A stretch of 64,000 bases of DNA, from assembly GCF_001577835.2 (NCBI RefSeq), contig NC_029519.1:76951617-77015616 (forward strand), given 5' to 3'. Numbering within the stretch: the stretch's first letter is position 1; the number at the start of each line of letters is the position of its first letter. The notes below the pieces were generated by a model. That model was not told where the DNA came from, ran no database searches, and saw only the letters and a program-made list of their open reading frames with translations. The DNA comes from Coturnix japonica. Lineage: Eukaryota; Chordata; Aves; Galliformes; Phasianidae. Position numbers and translations under genes: made by a program. This document shows, in pieces, positions 13,518 to 26,383 of the stretch.

Positions 13518-16500
13518 ATGGAAAACCTGATGTTTGTCTACTGCTCCTGCAAAGTTATCTGGACGCTGCTCGTAACAATTCTAGGCTATGCCAGCAGCTT
13601 GCCTCTGGGTGATGACTCTATTTGCACAGCAGAGGAACTTGCAAAGTACAGTATAATCTTCACAGGGAAATGGAGTCAGACTGCCTTCCCCAAACAGTAT
13701 CCACTTTATAGGCCCCCAGCACAGTGGTCATCACTGCTAGGTAAGTGAAAAATGTACAGTTTTAAGACCAGATAAATCTCTTGATCACTGTGATTTTTCA
13801 CCCCCTCCCCCTCAATAGTAGAATGTAATATAAATGATGTAAAAAGAAGAAAAATAGCTGCAGTTATTAAGAATAAAAATGCAGAAATTGAAGCATTCAC
13901 AATGCTTTCAAAAATCTACAACTGTTTTCAATTGACTTCTGCTTTCATTTGGCTACAGCTGAAGTAAACAGTGATAAGTCAAATGTTTTAGTGTTCACTC
14001 ATGCTTATACACAAAGTCTTTTAACCTTAGAAATAAAAGAGAGCATCTGAAGAAATACGGACGATCTAAACCAGACTTTTCTGTCATGCAATGTATTCAC
14101 TCAAATAGGTGTTACTCATAGTTCTGACTACAGCATGTGGAAAAAAAATGAATATGCCAGCAATGGTGTACGTGATTTTGCTGAAAAGGGTGAGGCATGG
14201 GTATTAATGAAAGAAATAGAAGAAGCTGGAGAGAAAATTCAGAGTGTGCATGGAATCTTCTCTGCTCCTGCCATTACCAGTGGCACAGGACAAACCTCCA
14301 CTGAACTACAAGTGCATTCAAGACATCCATTAGTAAGTAAATGTACACGCTGATCTTCACAGTTTTTGGCTTCTTTTCTTTTCATGTCACTAGCACACAG
14401 ATAAATAGTTGAGTTTTCTTTGGTAAAAATATGATAATGAAAAATGTTGCTTAAAAAGAAATGCCTGTCAAATTTCGGTGAGCAATGGAGTTCTGTAAAG
14501 CAGAAGCATATAGAAGTCCATTTATTTCATGAGTTACAGTTACAATAATTAGTACTGGAGAACTTTGAAAGAAATAATGCCATAAGTAATGCTGGGTTGT
14601 TTTATTTCATTAGGTTTCATTTGTTGTAAGAATTGTGCCAAGTCCTGACTGGTTTGTGGGTATTGACAGCCTAAACCTCTGTGAGGGGGACCACTGGATG
14701 GAGGAAATATCAGTAGATCTATATCCATACGATGCTGGAACCGACAGTGGATTCACATTTTCCTCCCCAAACTTTGCCACTATCCCACAAGACACAGTTA
14801 CAGAGGTAGGTGTACATAAATAAATAGCATTCCATGTCTTTATATTTTGATTCCTCCACTTCAAAGCTAACTATCCTGTAGCTACAAAAGATTCTCTCAT
14901 GAAAGTGATTTCAGTGTTTGAGAGTACTGATGCTCACTCTACCTGGATTTATTAATAGCGCTTGTTCATTTCCTACATCATTCTGATTTTTTGGCTAAAT
15001 TCGGATGCATCACAAAAACTGGTTTACATTTAAAGTTATCCATGTAGAATATCATAAAATCGTAGAATGGCTTATGTTGGAAGGGACCTATTCCACCAAT
15101 ATAATTATTCCAAGATGGTCTTTAACAATTCTTAAGGAACTAGGGAAATGAAAGTACTTCCCAGAATTTTGGCATGACTAATTTTGTATCCAAACAGGAA
15201 AAGTCTAAGTAGGAAATTGTACATACTGATGTGGGGATGGGTTTTCCCTGGAACATGTTGCTGACACCTGAATGTGTTGCATTTGAGCGACAGGAGATAG
15301 TGGAAAGCAGAACACACCTTTGTTCCTACCGCAGTGACTTTACTTACAGTCTTTTTTGCTTGCTCTTTGCCTTTGTCATTTTTGGGTGGTGGGAAACAGA
15401 GCATCTTAATTCAAAAATTTTGAATAGTTAAAGCACTCTGTCCCTATTTTTGTTAAGGTCAGTTCCTCTAGAGCCAAATGCTGTGCTAATGAACAGTGAG
15501 ACAAATAACAGAGAAGCTGGAAAGTAATCCATCTGGCCTCCTATACACATGTGACATCTGCTAAAGCATACCTAATAGTATTATTTAATACTCTTGTATT
15601 CTGTCTTGTAAACGTCCACGGTATCTCAACAAACCATTCCAAGTATTACTCTGTTTTCAGTACCTCCCATCCCATTCCTCCATCCAAATACTGACACAAT
15701 TCGTTGTGCCCAATTCAGTATTTTGCACAAACCATCTGGGATTATCAGAAGTAGATTTGTGAGCTGGAGTTTAGAGAATCCTTTCTTTCTTGGTTGCCAA
15801 AAGGAATCAACATGATGCACAAACATGATTTTCCAGTTATTTGTTACTAGAATGATGTGTTTCTTCAAGGTTCTCTTTTCATTTCACAGATCACTTGTTC
15901 CTCTCCAAGCCACCCAGCGAACTCATTTTATTATCCCAAACTTAAAATTTTGCCACCTATTGCTCAAGTAAGGATGGTGAAATTAAAGAAAAACCAGCTG
16001 GGTTTTCCTATACCTCATCTTAACCAGCCAGCTAAAAGCAATGAAATACTTGACACATACTCAGGTAAGTGATTGGCACTGTGACATTCCCAATTTGGTA
16101 ATTTCTGTTCATTCAAAAAATACGTGGAACTCTGGTAGGTGACGTAGATGAAATAAGTGATTGAGTAGAGTATTCTCCTGCCATATATTCTGCATTGCAA
16201 TAGTTTCCAGACTCACCCATGGGAAATAAAAGAAGCCAATTGACATAACAGACGCCAATTGACATAACAGACAATCTCTGAAAAAATAAGGCATGGATTT
16301 CATACTTGAGCTATGGTTCAAAGGCTTGAGTTGTACCACAGTGAGGCTTGCTCAAGCCTTAGTATCGCCATAGATCAGTGAATTTTATGACAAATAAACA
16401 ATATTGATCAAAATTAAAACTCCACAGATTCACTTCAACATGTAAGTAAATACTCCTGCTTAAGTTCTTACATGATGACACAACAGAAGAAATGGTACAT

Positions 16501-18378
16501 ATTATATGCATTCCTGGATATATTTGTGATAAAACAGACAACTTGAAAATAAAAATATCATTCTCTCTTTTTTCTTGCCTTAAAAAACTTGCAAATAACC
16601 TTGTTTAGGCAGTGGAACATCTGACTCGAGATAGTTTGGAGGGTAATAAAAGGAAAATTTGCTCAGTGTGAAAGAGAGCAGTTGGTGTCTATGCAGGTAT
16701 TCCCATTATACTCTTCTAGTAACGTGTAAAAAAAAATGGTTATGAATAAGACTGACATCCCAAATGCTATTTGAGAGACAGCTATGGGTTAAATCTCCAA
16801 TGTGTTCCTTATATAAATGATGTTCCAAGAAGAGCTTTTCCAGAATAATTCTGAGGATTAACGCCTCTAGCTTTGTCCTAAAGATACCTCATGATTGCTA
16901 AACTGTAGTTCATTTTCCATGCAGTTAACAATACACAATTTATACTTGCATGAGTGCATTTCTTTATGAAGTTTGAGTAATTGTTTTTCTATTAGTAAAC
17001 AAGACAGTTTTGAAGGGAGTGCTACGAATCTTATGTCTTGCCTGCAACATATGAAAGGAACATTTGCCCCTCTTTAGCATATAAATGTAATACAATTCAT
17101 GCAAAGTACAGTATTTCAGGAATCATTTTAAATCATACATCTCCACTTTACAGCATATTAACCATTAGATCAGTCTATTCAAAAATGTATTCCAGAAGCA
17201 AAAGGACAGATTCAATTATCAGAGATCAAACCGTGTTTCTCATTCCTGTTAGAAGCATGAGAATCGATTATTGCAACAGAAGTAGTGAGTTCCATTGTAA
17301 AGCCAGAAGTTTATACCAGAGGTCACATATTCAATAAAGCATTTAAACTGGTCTTGTGCAAAGCTATTTTATGCTCAAAGGCTGTAATACAAAGATTTGA
17401 TGCAATTTCCTATGACCAGCAGTGTTTTTTAACCACTTCAGGAATATGCACCTTTTCTTTTTATGATAGATATTTTCAATGGAAGTATATATTATGAAAA
17501 GTATATTTGAGCTTCTGACATCTTTGGTTGCAGTAAATTAAAACTACCTTGAAAACATTTCTAGCATTAGAAAGTTACTAAGTTACAGAGTTACTAAGTT
17601 ACAGAGTAACTTCATTGGTAAAGGGAGCTCTAAGATACGTACCAAAAAAGATTTCCTGATTAAAGAAAAATGAAATTTTCTTTGCTTCTGAAGCAAGAAT
17701 TAAATAAACAAGAGTTAAATGGAATCTGATCAAACTACAGGAACAACATATTCCTCCAAAGAAATAGAAACCTGCATAAATCAACCAGATAAAAGCTTTA
17801 ATTCCTGTGTTTTTACTAAGCAATTCAATGAAAAATGACTTATGAAGTTGACACTATGTGCTTTTGAATGCAGTAATCTTGAATGTAATCACTTAAAACA
17901 TCATCTTTTGGAATAGAGAGGCTACATTTTCAATTCAGTAAAAAGAAATCTGATGCACTACTGTTGTAGTGCCTCTGACAGTCTCTTGACTGCAATAAAA
18001 ATAATAGCAATGTCCTTGAATTTAGGAGCTGAAAACACACACTTTTATTTATAAGACAACATATGGATTTCATTAATATCACATGTATTTTTGTATAAGA
18101 AAGGATACTACTTGATCATCGTTCCTTAATGCTTTGCCAACTATGCATTTGCCTTCAGCAGATAATGTTGCAGTTACCTTCTTACTGTGTATTTTGCAGA
18201 AACACCACTGGACTGTGAAGTTTCACAGTGGTCTTCCTGGGGTCTCTGCAGGGGTCCTTGCAGAAAAACAGGGACCAAGATCAGAACTCGTTTTGTACTT
18301 CTTCACCCTGCTAATAATGGAATGCCTTGTCCAAGTCTGGAAGAAGAAACAGGATGTGAACCAGATAATTGTGTCTGA
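13518..18378 (+). CDS. SPON2: Spondin-2 (mindin), secreted extracellular-matrix protein; 5 coding exons
   Basis: Coding exons are 13518-13740, 14109-14332, 14614-14805, 15890-16064 and 18200-18378 (993 nt, 330 aa plus stop); every junction is GT-AG and phases agree. Residues 1 to about 26 form a signal peptide with a hydrophobic stretch. The spondin domain follows from about residue 30 to 220 and includes [22 protein letters not shown] and [20 protein letters not shown], all hallmark SPON2 segments. A single thrombospondin type 1 repeat occupies about 276-330, with the C-mannosylation-type motif WSSW at 282-285 and the C-terminus PDNCV. The length is close to the human protein (331 aa as I recall it). 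The family is secreted, binds microbial glycans and integrins, and acts in innate immunity and cell adhesion. The start at 13518 is preferred over an in-frame ATG at 13506 because it gives the family start MEN and because a polypyrimidine tract with AG at 13513-13514 probably ends a 5' UTR intron. TMED11 lies 4.3 kb downstream on the same strand. Confidence 0.96.
15047..15112 (-). mobile_element. Short CR1 LINE tail in SPON2 intron 3
   Basis: ATCATAAAATCGTAGAATGG followed by TTGGAAGGGACCTATTCCAC is the reverse-oriented CR1 3' tail. Only some 65 bases are recognisable. Confidence 0.6.
16235..16272. repeat. 19-bp direct tandem duplication in SPON2 intron 4
   Basis: GCCAATTGACATAACAGAC occurs twice back to back with no mismatch. 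This is consistent with a recent slippage or repair duplication. Confidence 0.95.
17573..17604. repeat. 16-bp direct tandem duplication in SPON2 intron 4
   Basis: AGTTACTAAGTTACAG is present twice in tandem without mismatch, and the unit itself is built of two related 8-mers. Confidence 0.9.
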
Positions 18379-18390
18379 AATAGTAATAAT

Positions 18391-18396
18391 AATAAA
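18391..18396 (+). terminator. AATAAA, possible SPON2 polyadenylation signal
   Basis: The hexamer AATAAA starts 12 bases after the SPON2 stop codon. That is unusually close, so it may not be the main signal. Another AATAAA at 19048-19053 is a more typical distance for a 3' UTR of about 0.7 kb. The sequence alone does not decide between them. Confidence 0.3.
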
Positions 18397-18653
18397 GATA
18401 ACAGATTAGATAATTTAAAAGTAAGATAAAAGTGTAACTAAATCTAAATTACATGTCATTCAGTGTTCCTTGTAATTCAGGTATGCCACGCTATTTTGCT
18501 GAGAAGATATATTAGTCTGGTTTTGAAAGTTGCTGTTTAGTATCAAGACTTTGGGGTGTTACATACTTAAGGTTTAGTATGACAACAGTACTTCACCATT
18601 TACAGAGCAGAAAACCCAAGTAAATCTCTGTTACACACTCTAAGTTCTTGGAG

Positions 18654-18668
18654 TACCCTCTAGTGGCA
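18654..18668 (-). promoter_or_regulatory. CTCF-like core motif downstream of SPON2
   Basis: Read on the - strand, TGCCACTAGAGGGTA fits the CTCF core with one clear mismatch. It lies 276 bases after the SPON2 stop. Motif evidence only. Confidence 0.35.
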
Positions 18669-21600
18669 GAAAAGAAGACGTTTGGAAAGATTTTGCTTCA
18701 CATGTGAAAACCATTTGTTCAATCAAAAAATCCTAACTAGTAACATTCTTAAATACTGTAATTTGTTGATTTACAACTATTTATACCTAGAAAATAATTT
18801 TTTCTCTAAATTATATATATTATAATTTATTGGCTATTTTGTTGTCTTTCTAAACAAGTTTTACTTGCCTTTCTTCAGAAACTACGTCTATGAATCAGAG
18901 TGACCAGATGTTTGCAGTATGGTTAAGACAGTAAGATGACCGAGTAAACTCATGTTGAGACTTATGAATACACAAAATTGGCTTTTTTTTCCCTCTCAAA
19001 AGTGAGAAGAATATTTACCATGAGGACACTCAGCCAACAAAATTACGAATAAAACCCTGAAGTTTGGATCGCAGTAGAAAAACTCTGAACTTAATTTTAA
19101 AAGGTTAACTGAGATTAGTTGTCCCTAATGAGGCAACTGTCTGAAAAATAGTTGTTAAGACATTAACACTGTTGGCTGTAACATAAATTATATATTTTTC
19201 TCTGTGTATGCAGTAAATGTGTCCATGTTTCTTTAAACATGTTTGTTGCTGTTTGTGTCATCCTCTACTTTGCCAAGAGAAAACTTAATGAAATTTCAAT
19301 ATTGTCTAAGATGGAGGTATACACACATCTAACAAAACATGGCATGTCAGAAACCACTTCAGATGGCAAGCTTTAATGTTCCTATAGCTGTTTATTATAA
19401 AATTAAGATAATCTGTATCTCAAAAAGAATTGTGACAACCAATTAAGAAAAGAATGTTGAAATTAGACTGTTCAATAGGAGATATTTACTGTCAACCCAC
19501 AAAACGTTTACAGCACACTGCAATTCTACAAACACACAGCTGAAATATTGAACAGGAGACAGTGGGTTGCATAGGTTCATTTTGAAATATTTCAGCTACA
19601 AGAACACCCTGTGTTCATTATGAAGCAGGTAAAAGGTTCTCTATATGTTTTACAGGAGGTAAATCTTGCAAAGACCCGAAGGAATTTAAAACATTATCAG
19701 GCTAATCTAAGTTGGCCCTGAAATGCTGATGGATGCACTGTCATCAGAGCTAAAAATAGGAATTTCTACATCTTACATTCCTCCCATTCCCATGTACATG
19801 TTTGTCAAAATTGCGTCACTATTTTTTTATTATACATATTTTACTTCTCTCCCCTGTGTCCATTCTCTAATAGAAAGTGTTAACAGAATATTATTTACAT
19901 ATTTTGGGTCTCGTTAATTTCTCCTTATTTTCCAGTTTTCTATCTTCTTTAGATATTAATTTTTCCTTATTTAGTGTTTTCTGTTGAACTTACTTACTGC
20001 ACAGTTAAACAATTATCTCCACCTAAGAATACAGAAACACTTACTGAAATATGCTCTGAGGACAGAAACTAAATCCAAATAGACACATCAGCTGCCTATA
20101 GACTAAACTCCCACAACATTTTGCTGAAGTGCTAGGTATCCTTAGTGGGATTTTTCTAGGTGTTCTCTCTAAACACTGGAGTTTTGCTTCTTTGCACATC
20201 CAGAAAAAATACATAAGACCAGCAGAAAATATCTGCATCTAATTCTCTATATAAATGGAGGATTTCAGCCTTAAAGGGGATGATTCAGTACTACATTTTC
20301 TCAAACCCCTGATGCCAAGTTTTCTGGGGAGTAGAGTAGAAAAGGAAGTAAATATGTAAAAAGACAACACATTTCAGTGAACTCCTGTCAGAATTACTGG
20401 GCATGGGAACACTTTTTGATGAGACTGGATACAATGAGTTCTATTGAAGAATGTTCTCATGATAGAACACATTTCTCATAACATATTTTTATTAAACTGA
20501 TTAGTGGGGTATGTGATCCCTGCGTGGGATTGCTTTGTTACTTTTACTTTGAGCACAGCTTCAGATTTATCCTAACAGTACTGGGACAGCAAAGAAACAC
20601 AGAGAAGCTCTTCCTTGCTTTTCCCTTGTGTGCAGTTACTGATGGCTGGCAGGCAAGACAATATGATCCTACACTCATAAGATTTAGGGAAGGAAATAGG
20701 TAAATTAATTTCTAGGTTAAACTAATCTCCCACATACTGTAGTGTAAATGCTGTCTGTGGAAGCCTTAGATGGGCTATATATTCAGTTCTACTGGATAGT
20801 CCAAAAGGACTGGGATGGCTACTTGGGAGGTGTCAATGTCCTCTGTAAAAGATCAGTGTGGGAATGGGTGGTTTTAGCTTCACTGAGAAACAACTCCAGC
20901 ATTCTAACCATACTGCATAAGCAAAGCACAATCACAGATACTACTGTGTTCCTAACTGAAGAGTAAGAGGGAAGGTGTATGCCAGACTTTCTCATCACAA
21001 TGAAGACTGTCCCCAGAATAACAAAATGGGTGTGAACAAAAGACATGAGAACACCTACTGATATTGAAAAAAAATCAGTTCAGGATACTGCCAGTACCAG
21101 GTAGTTAATTGGAGTACTATGGGAACATTAAACCCAGTCCTGCCTAATAAAATAACTCAGCCTACTCTGTGACAGTGTCTAATGTACTGAGATAATATAA
21201 CTCTTTAAATCAGCTGAATCCTGTTTGATAGGGAATGATGTGTGAAAGAAATTTTGTCTGGGATAATTTATAGGTACTCTAAATGACTGAAATAAAAAGG
21301 TCTCCACATGCTGCACAGTGCCTGGTCACCTGGAGACTGATTTATCCTTGTATGATTGAAGTCCAGCAGCCCTACTATGATAGCATATGCTAGCCTGAAG
21401 TATGGAAGTGTCTATCCTAACTGTGTTTGGATAGATTCAAAGATCAAATGATGTCCTATTGTACATCTTGCTTCTGTTCTGGCACTGGAACATGTTTTTC
21501 TAGAGATCTGAAGTCAATAAAATGGTGCTTGCATCAGTAGTTTGCAATCTGAAGCCAAACACGTTATTTTAGCAGGTGCAAAAAGGCATGAGAATGTATG

Positions 21601-22123
21601 CAGGTGCATGTCAGTCAAGAACTCCCTGTTCTGGAGAGTCCAGTCGGATTCAAGGCAATCTGTTCTGATTTGTTCTGGATCTGTCAGAACAGAATTTCCA
21701 TCAGAAATTTGTTCTGATAGGTAAATGCTAAAATAGTAATGAAGTCCCAACTTCACCCTCGAACCTCTTCAGGATTCGACGGCCATGAGATGTGATTTGT
21801 ATATCAGGAGTGCATCAGGAGCACAGGGATCTTCTGAATGGGAAACTGAATTCAAAACTCATTCCTCCCTACTGGAAACAGTTACTGTGGTAACATAAAG
21901 ATGGGTACTCTGTGCTGTGAAATGACCAAATATTCCCTCACTTTGAGTAATAACTGAGTTTGTCATCAGCCATATAGATCGTTTAGTTTGTAGTAGTACA
22001 AAGGGTAATAATAAAAATCTAAATCATTATTTAATTTACAATACATTTTTTCCTCAGAGACTTTATTATGCAGGATCAAAGAAAAAAACACTTATGTAAA
22101 TAATCTTATTTAGATAACATGTT

Positions 22124-22156
22124 TTTTTTTTGTTTTGTTTTGTTTTGTTTTTTTTC
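22124..22156. repeat. T-rich (TTTTG)n simple repeat
   Basis: A run of T followed by several TTTTG units and another T run lies upstream of TMED11. Confidence 0.85.
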
Positions 22157-22722
22157 TTTTATACCATAATCATTACTGTTTCAAATTCATTTTTTGTTCA
22201 ACTTCTTTACTTTCTTCATATTTCTTTCAGGCTTTTTATGTAGCCCCTCTGATTTATGTACAGATATATGCAACAATGATTTAGGTTGCAAATTACAAGA
22301 TTTCTAAAGAACAGAGGAGTGAAATTATATAACACATTGTTGCTGTAGAGGAATTGGAAGTATAAGTTGTTAATAAGTTCAATTTACACTGAGCATTTTA
22401 TGGATAGCCAATATGGTTGCTAATAGAGATCCAGTCTCAAGTACTTGAGAGATGCTTCCAAGTTTCATACTACTAACTCTATGTGTATAAAATAAAATGT
22501 TAATCTAGATGCTGGGAAATAATAAAGATTTTACAAGTTTTTTTGTTATCTCATTCTACAGAACACACTGCAGTTAGTTATAAATGTGTAACCTCCAGCT
22601 GCATTTTCTCACAGTTTTTTCTCTCTTTCAAACACTGATAAGCAGCAAATGAGGAAAAACCACAGGACTACATAGTTCTGCAGTTATCTTCCAAAGCAGT
22701 ACAACTGGGATACATAAAAATA

Positions 22723-25700
22723 ATGAAAAGCCAATTAATCGGATTTCTTATGAGCTTCTGGATTTCTTTTTCACTTGCTTTGTATTTTCATAGTGGAGAA
22801 AGAGAAGAGAAATGTGTAATTGAAGATATTCCCAGCGACACATTGGTAACTGGTAGGTACATGTCTTTGCTATGTGATGATCTAACCTACGCAAGAATAA
22901 AATTAGTTCATAATTTAACAGTAAAACTTGTGACTGATAAATATGGTAAAACTAAGGTGACAAGAAAGAGGGCACAGTGTAAGACCCTACAAAAGTGACT
23001 AGCCACCATGTCCTCATGTATTTGGGGTATAGATTACAGAAAAAAAAGTTTTTCAGTGAGCTTAAGTGACCCAACATAGAAAAAAAGTCCTTAAATTCTA
23101 CAGCCATGGAATGGCTGCTCCAAAATGCACTTCCCTACATTATGACCCATTCATGCCAGCATATTTAAATCAGTGGTGTTTTGGAAAAAAACAATACAAG
23201 ATGTACTGAAGATCTATTCAATCTGGGACATCACAAGTGTGTTAAATTCATGTACAGCATGTGAAGTTTAAGATTGAAAGGTGATAGTCAAAATAAATAT
23301 ATATAATATTTTTTGCAAATAACATGATTAATATGAAAGTCAATTAAAGAAAAAGAGAGGTTTGAATACAGTATACTGTATATATTTATCTTCTGGTGGT
23401 CTCAGCATGTCCTCTGAATGCTGATCTAGCCAGAACATTAGAGGCAATAAAAAAGTATTACTTGTTAATCAATCTTTTTTTTGTAGTATTCTAAGATTTC
23501 CTAGTGTAGTAAAAATTCATTGCACTTCACACTGCTATAAAATGCCTCCTGAGTAGTTTCATTTGTAAGTACATGGAATGCATATATTATTTTATTGCTA
23601 ATCATTTGTCTTCATATTGTTGCTGAAAAAAGCAATAAGGATGTTTAATATTAAGCTATGTTTTATTTAACAGATTTTTATCTGTGTTTTTATTCAGGGA
23701 ATTACAAAGTACAGAAGTGGGATATACATATACGAGACTTTCTTGACTCTGCTCCTGGTTTAGGAATGTTTGTGACTGTTACAAGTCCTACTTCAGAGGT
23801 AAATATTCTTTATGAATGTTTCTGTGTGATTCATGTATTGAATTCTGACACTGGCAGGCAAAACTATCAAAAATATGGATGTTTTGGGAAAAACCTAAAT
23901 CCATAATCCATCAGCCAGCTCAGTATTTTGATGTTGAAATGTATAAGCACCTCATGGTTCTTGTCAGAATAAATAGAAATGGCATGTTTGATAAAAACAT
24001 ATGGTAGTTTTGTGGACAATTTTTGTATGTCTACCAGAATTACAAAACTATAAAGACTAGTAAGCTACAACTGAGAAAACAGGCTAGAATATAAAATAAT
24101 GGAAATCCACTAATGAAGCAAAATGGTTCAGAAAGTATTTGAGCAGCAGACAGGAAGGCTAATAGTAAAACAAACTATAAATGTCTAGATTACTGTGAGG
24201 CTGCACTAATCCATCATGCATAGCAACTGCTTGTGTTGCCACAAGCTCCTGAGCTTCTCCAACAAAGGGCAACTTACACTGTGCCTAAACAAAGTCTTAG
24301 TTTTTAAACTAGAAATGCTTTAGAGACCAGTGGGTTTTGTACCTTACAGATACTCATAGCATTTCAATGCTTACTGTGAGATTAAATTCTTTATTATTCT
24401 CTCAGATAACTTCAAAGTTTTCAGGAGGTTTAGGTTCATTTCAGAATGTTGTCCTTTATTATTTTATTAATATCTATATTATACCTATCCAACATATATT
24501 GTATCTAAACTACAGGTAATTCTGAAAAAACTTTATGGGCCAACAGCAACATTTTCATTTACATCCTATCTATCTGGGGAGCATGTTATCTGTTTACAAT
24601 CAAACTCAACAAAACTCGTGGCATTTGCAGGAAGTAAACTGGTAAGTGTATTTCTTAAATATTCTTCATTGTAATAGTATTGATTGTATACAAACTGCAG
24701 GGCTTCTGAAATGGATGGGAAGTTTAGTTTCTAGTGGAAAAATCAACATTTCCTCATGATTAAAGATGAAATCTTTATAATTATGAATACGAAAAGATGA
24801 AAAGACTATTCTGATACCTAATTCAAGATTAAAGAGGTAAGACTAATAACTACAGATTGATTTAATGTTTGCACAGTGCTTTGAACGTGAAAAGATTCTG
24901 ATCAATAACAACAACAGTTTGGATTCAGGAAGATCAATATGTGAGACCGACTAACACAAACACTGTCACAAAACTGCTTATCTCAGTGCTATTGCATTGC
25001 TTCACTATCTTAGATTGAATTATTTCAGAGAACATTTAAAACTAATGTGGTCAGAGAATAGAAAATATTTTCATAATGGTTAAAGCAGTACTAGTATAAA
25101 ACAATGCTTTAACTAATTAAGGAAGATTTAAAATTTGCATAGTTAATTTTAAAACCTAATTTAGAAACACTTTACATATTCCATCTGATTCTTACTATAG
25201 GAATGATTTCCATAAGCATTTAGAGCTATTTTTCTGTAATGAGCATAAGGGGAAATTGTCTGCTGTTTCTAAGGAATTATGAAATCAAGAAGACACAGTA
25301 ATGGGAAAACATTTTTTTCCTCAGCGTATCCATTTGGACATTAGAATTGGAGAACATTTTCTAGATGAAGCTGCTGTTCAAGCCAAAGACAAAGTGAATG
25401 AAGTTCAGGTTAGAGTAGAACATCTTCTTGAGCAAATTCATCACATATCCAGAGAACAAAACTATGAAAGGGTATGTATGTTCTCTAATAGAAATATTAA
25501 AGAATACTGTGTAATGATTTATTAATTATGAAGTAATGTGAGGTTTATTATTTAATTGCAGTATTATGTTTTGCAAAGCCATAAAAAATAAAAAATTAAC
25601 TAAAACATCCCACATTACCTTACAAAATATTTCTAAATGGTAAAGGAAAACAATATAAAAAATAATTAATCACTATGAATTCATGGTTACAACAACAGGT

Positions 25701-26329
25701 GTTATTCAAAAGAAGGAATTTCCAAACATAGTTTTCTTGGCCAGAGCCGATAACAGCAGTGGAGCAGGTGGCAGGTACCATTACTGATGATGTTGCCAGA
25801 TGTTGTTTCTATGCTGGTCTTTGTATGTAAACTTTGCTGCAGTGGCTAAGGAAGTGACTGAATGTGATTTATATATCCTCATTCCACTGCAAATAAAGCA
25901 CTCCTTCAAACAAGACTGCACCCATTGTCTTTTCTACATGTATGCAGGCAATCAGATTGTGTTTACAATTTATCATCTAGTTCCCTAACAAAGTAAACTT
26001 GGCTGCAAATAGTTTTTTGACTGCAGTGTGGAGTGACTGCAAACCTAAAGCCTTAAGCATGTACTTATGGGATATATGTCAATGTATCAAAATAACAAAA
26101 CAAATTTTAGCAACAAGGGAATCCTTGCATTTCATCAGAGACTGATGTGTAATAATTATGGTTTTTCTTTTTTCCCCAGGAACGTGAAGAAAAATTTCGG
26201 AAGACAAGTGAACAAACCAACAGCAATATTTTGTGGTGGGCTGTTGTACAGACAATAATTCTTGTCTCCATTGGAATCTGGCAGATCAAATCTCTCAGAG
26301 ACTTCTTTATTGCTAAGAAGCTTGTTTAA
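22723..26329 (+). CDS. TMED11: Transmembrane p24 trafficking protein 11; 5 coding exons
   Basis: Exons are 22723-22852, 23698-23798, 24516-24641, 25325-25471 and 26180-26329 (654 nt, 217 aa plus stop), all GT-AG with matching phases. Residues 1 to about 20 are a signal peptide, leaving a mature start near [11 protein letters not shown]. The luminal GOLD domain has the conserved cysteine pair C31 and C103 and an N-glycosylation sequon NST at 107-109. A coiled-coil-prone region with [18 protein letters not shown] and EQNYER precedes the transmembrane helix at about 186-204. The short cytosolic tail ends DFFIAKKLV: the FF pair is the family's COPII export signal and KKLV fits the COPI-binding KKXX signal. 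p24 proteins cycle between ER and Golgi as cargo receptors and coat adaptors; the GEREEKC and [11 protein letters not shown] segments place it in the alpha subfamily with TMED4/TMED9. It sits between SPON2 and RNF212, matching the human order, where this gene is a pseudogene; here the frame is open throughout. Confidence 0.95.
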
Positions 26330-26377
26330 GTCTTACGAAGATTCAAAATTTCCTTGCTACCTAACGCCTAAAATCCC

Positions 26378-26383
26378 AATAAA
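26378..26383 (+). terminator. AATAAA, probable TMED11 polyadenylation signal
   Basis: AATAAA lies 49 bases after the TMED11 stop codon, which would give a short 3' UTR. Further A-rich hexamers lie near 27190-27240, so a longer 3' UTR is possible. This is a call from the hexamer and its position only. Confidence 0.45.

Larger units (their letters stand above)
18397..22722. other. Intergenic region between SPON2 and TMED11
   Basis: The interval presumably begins with SPON2 3' UTR and ends with the TMED11 promoter. I see no further coding sequence. It holds a CTCF-like site at 18654-18668 and a T-rich repeat at 22124-22156, and otherwise AT-rich unique sequence. No CR1 copy was recognised. Confidence 0.6.
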
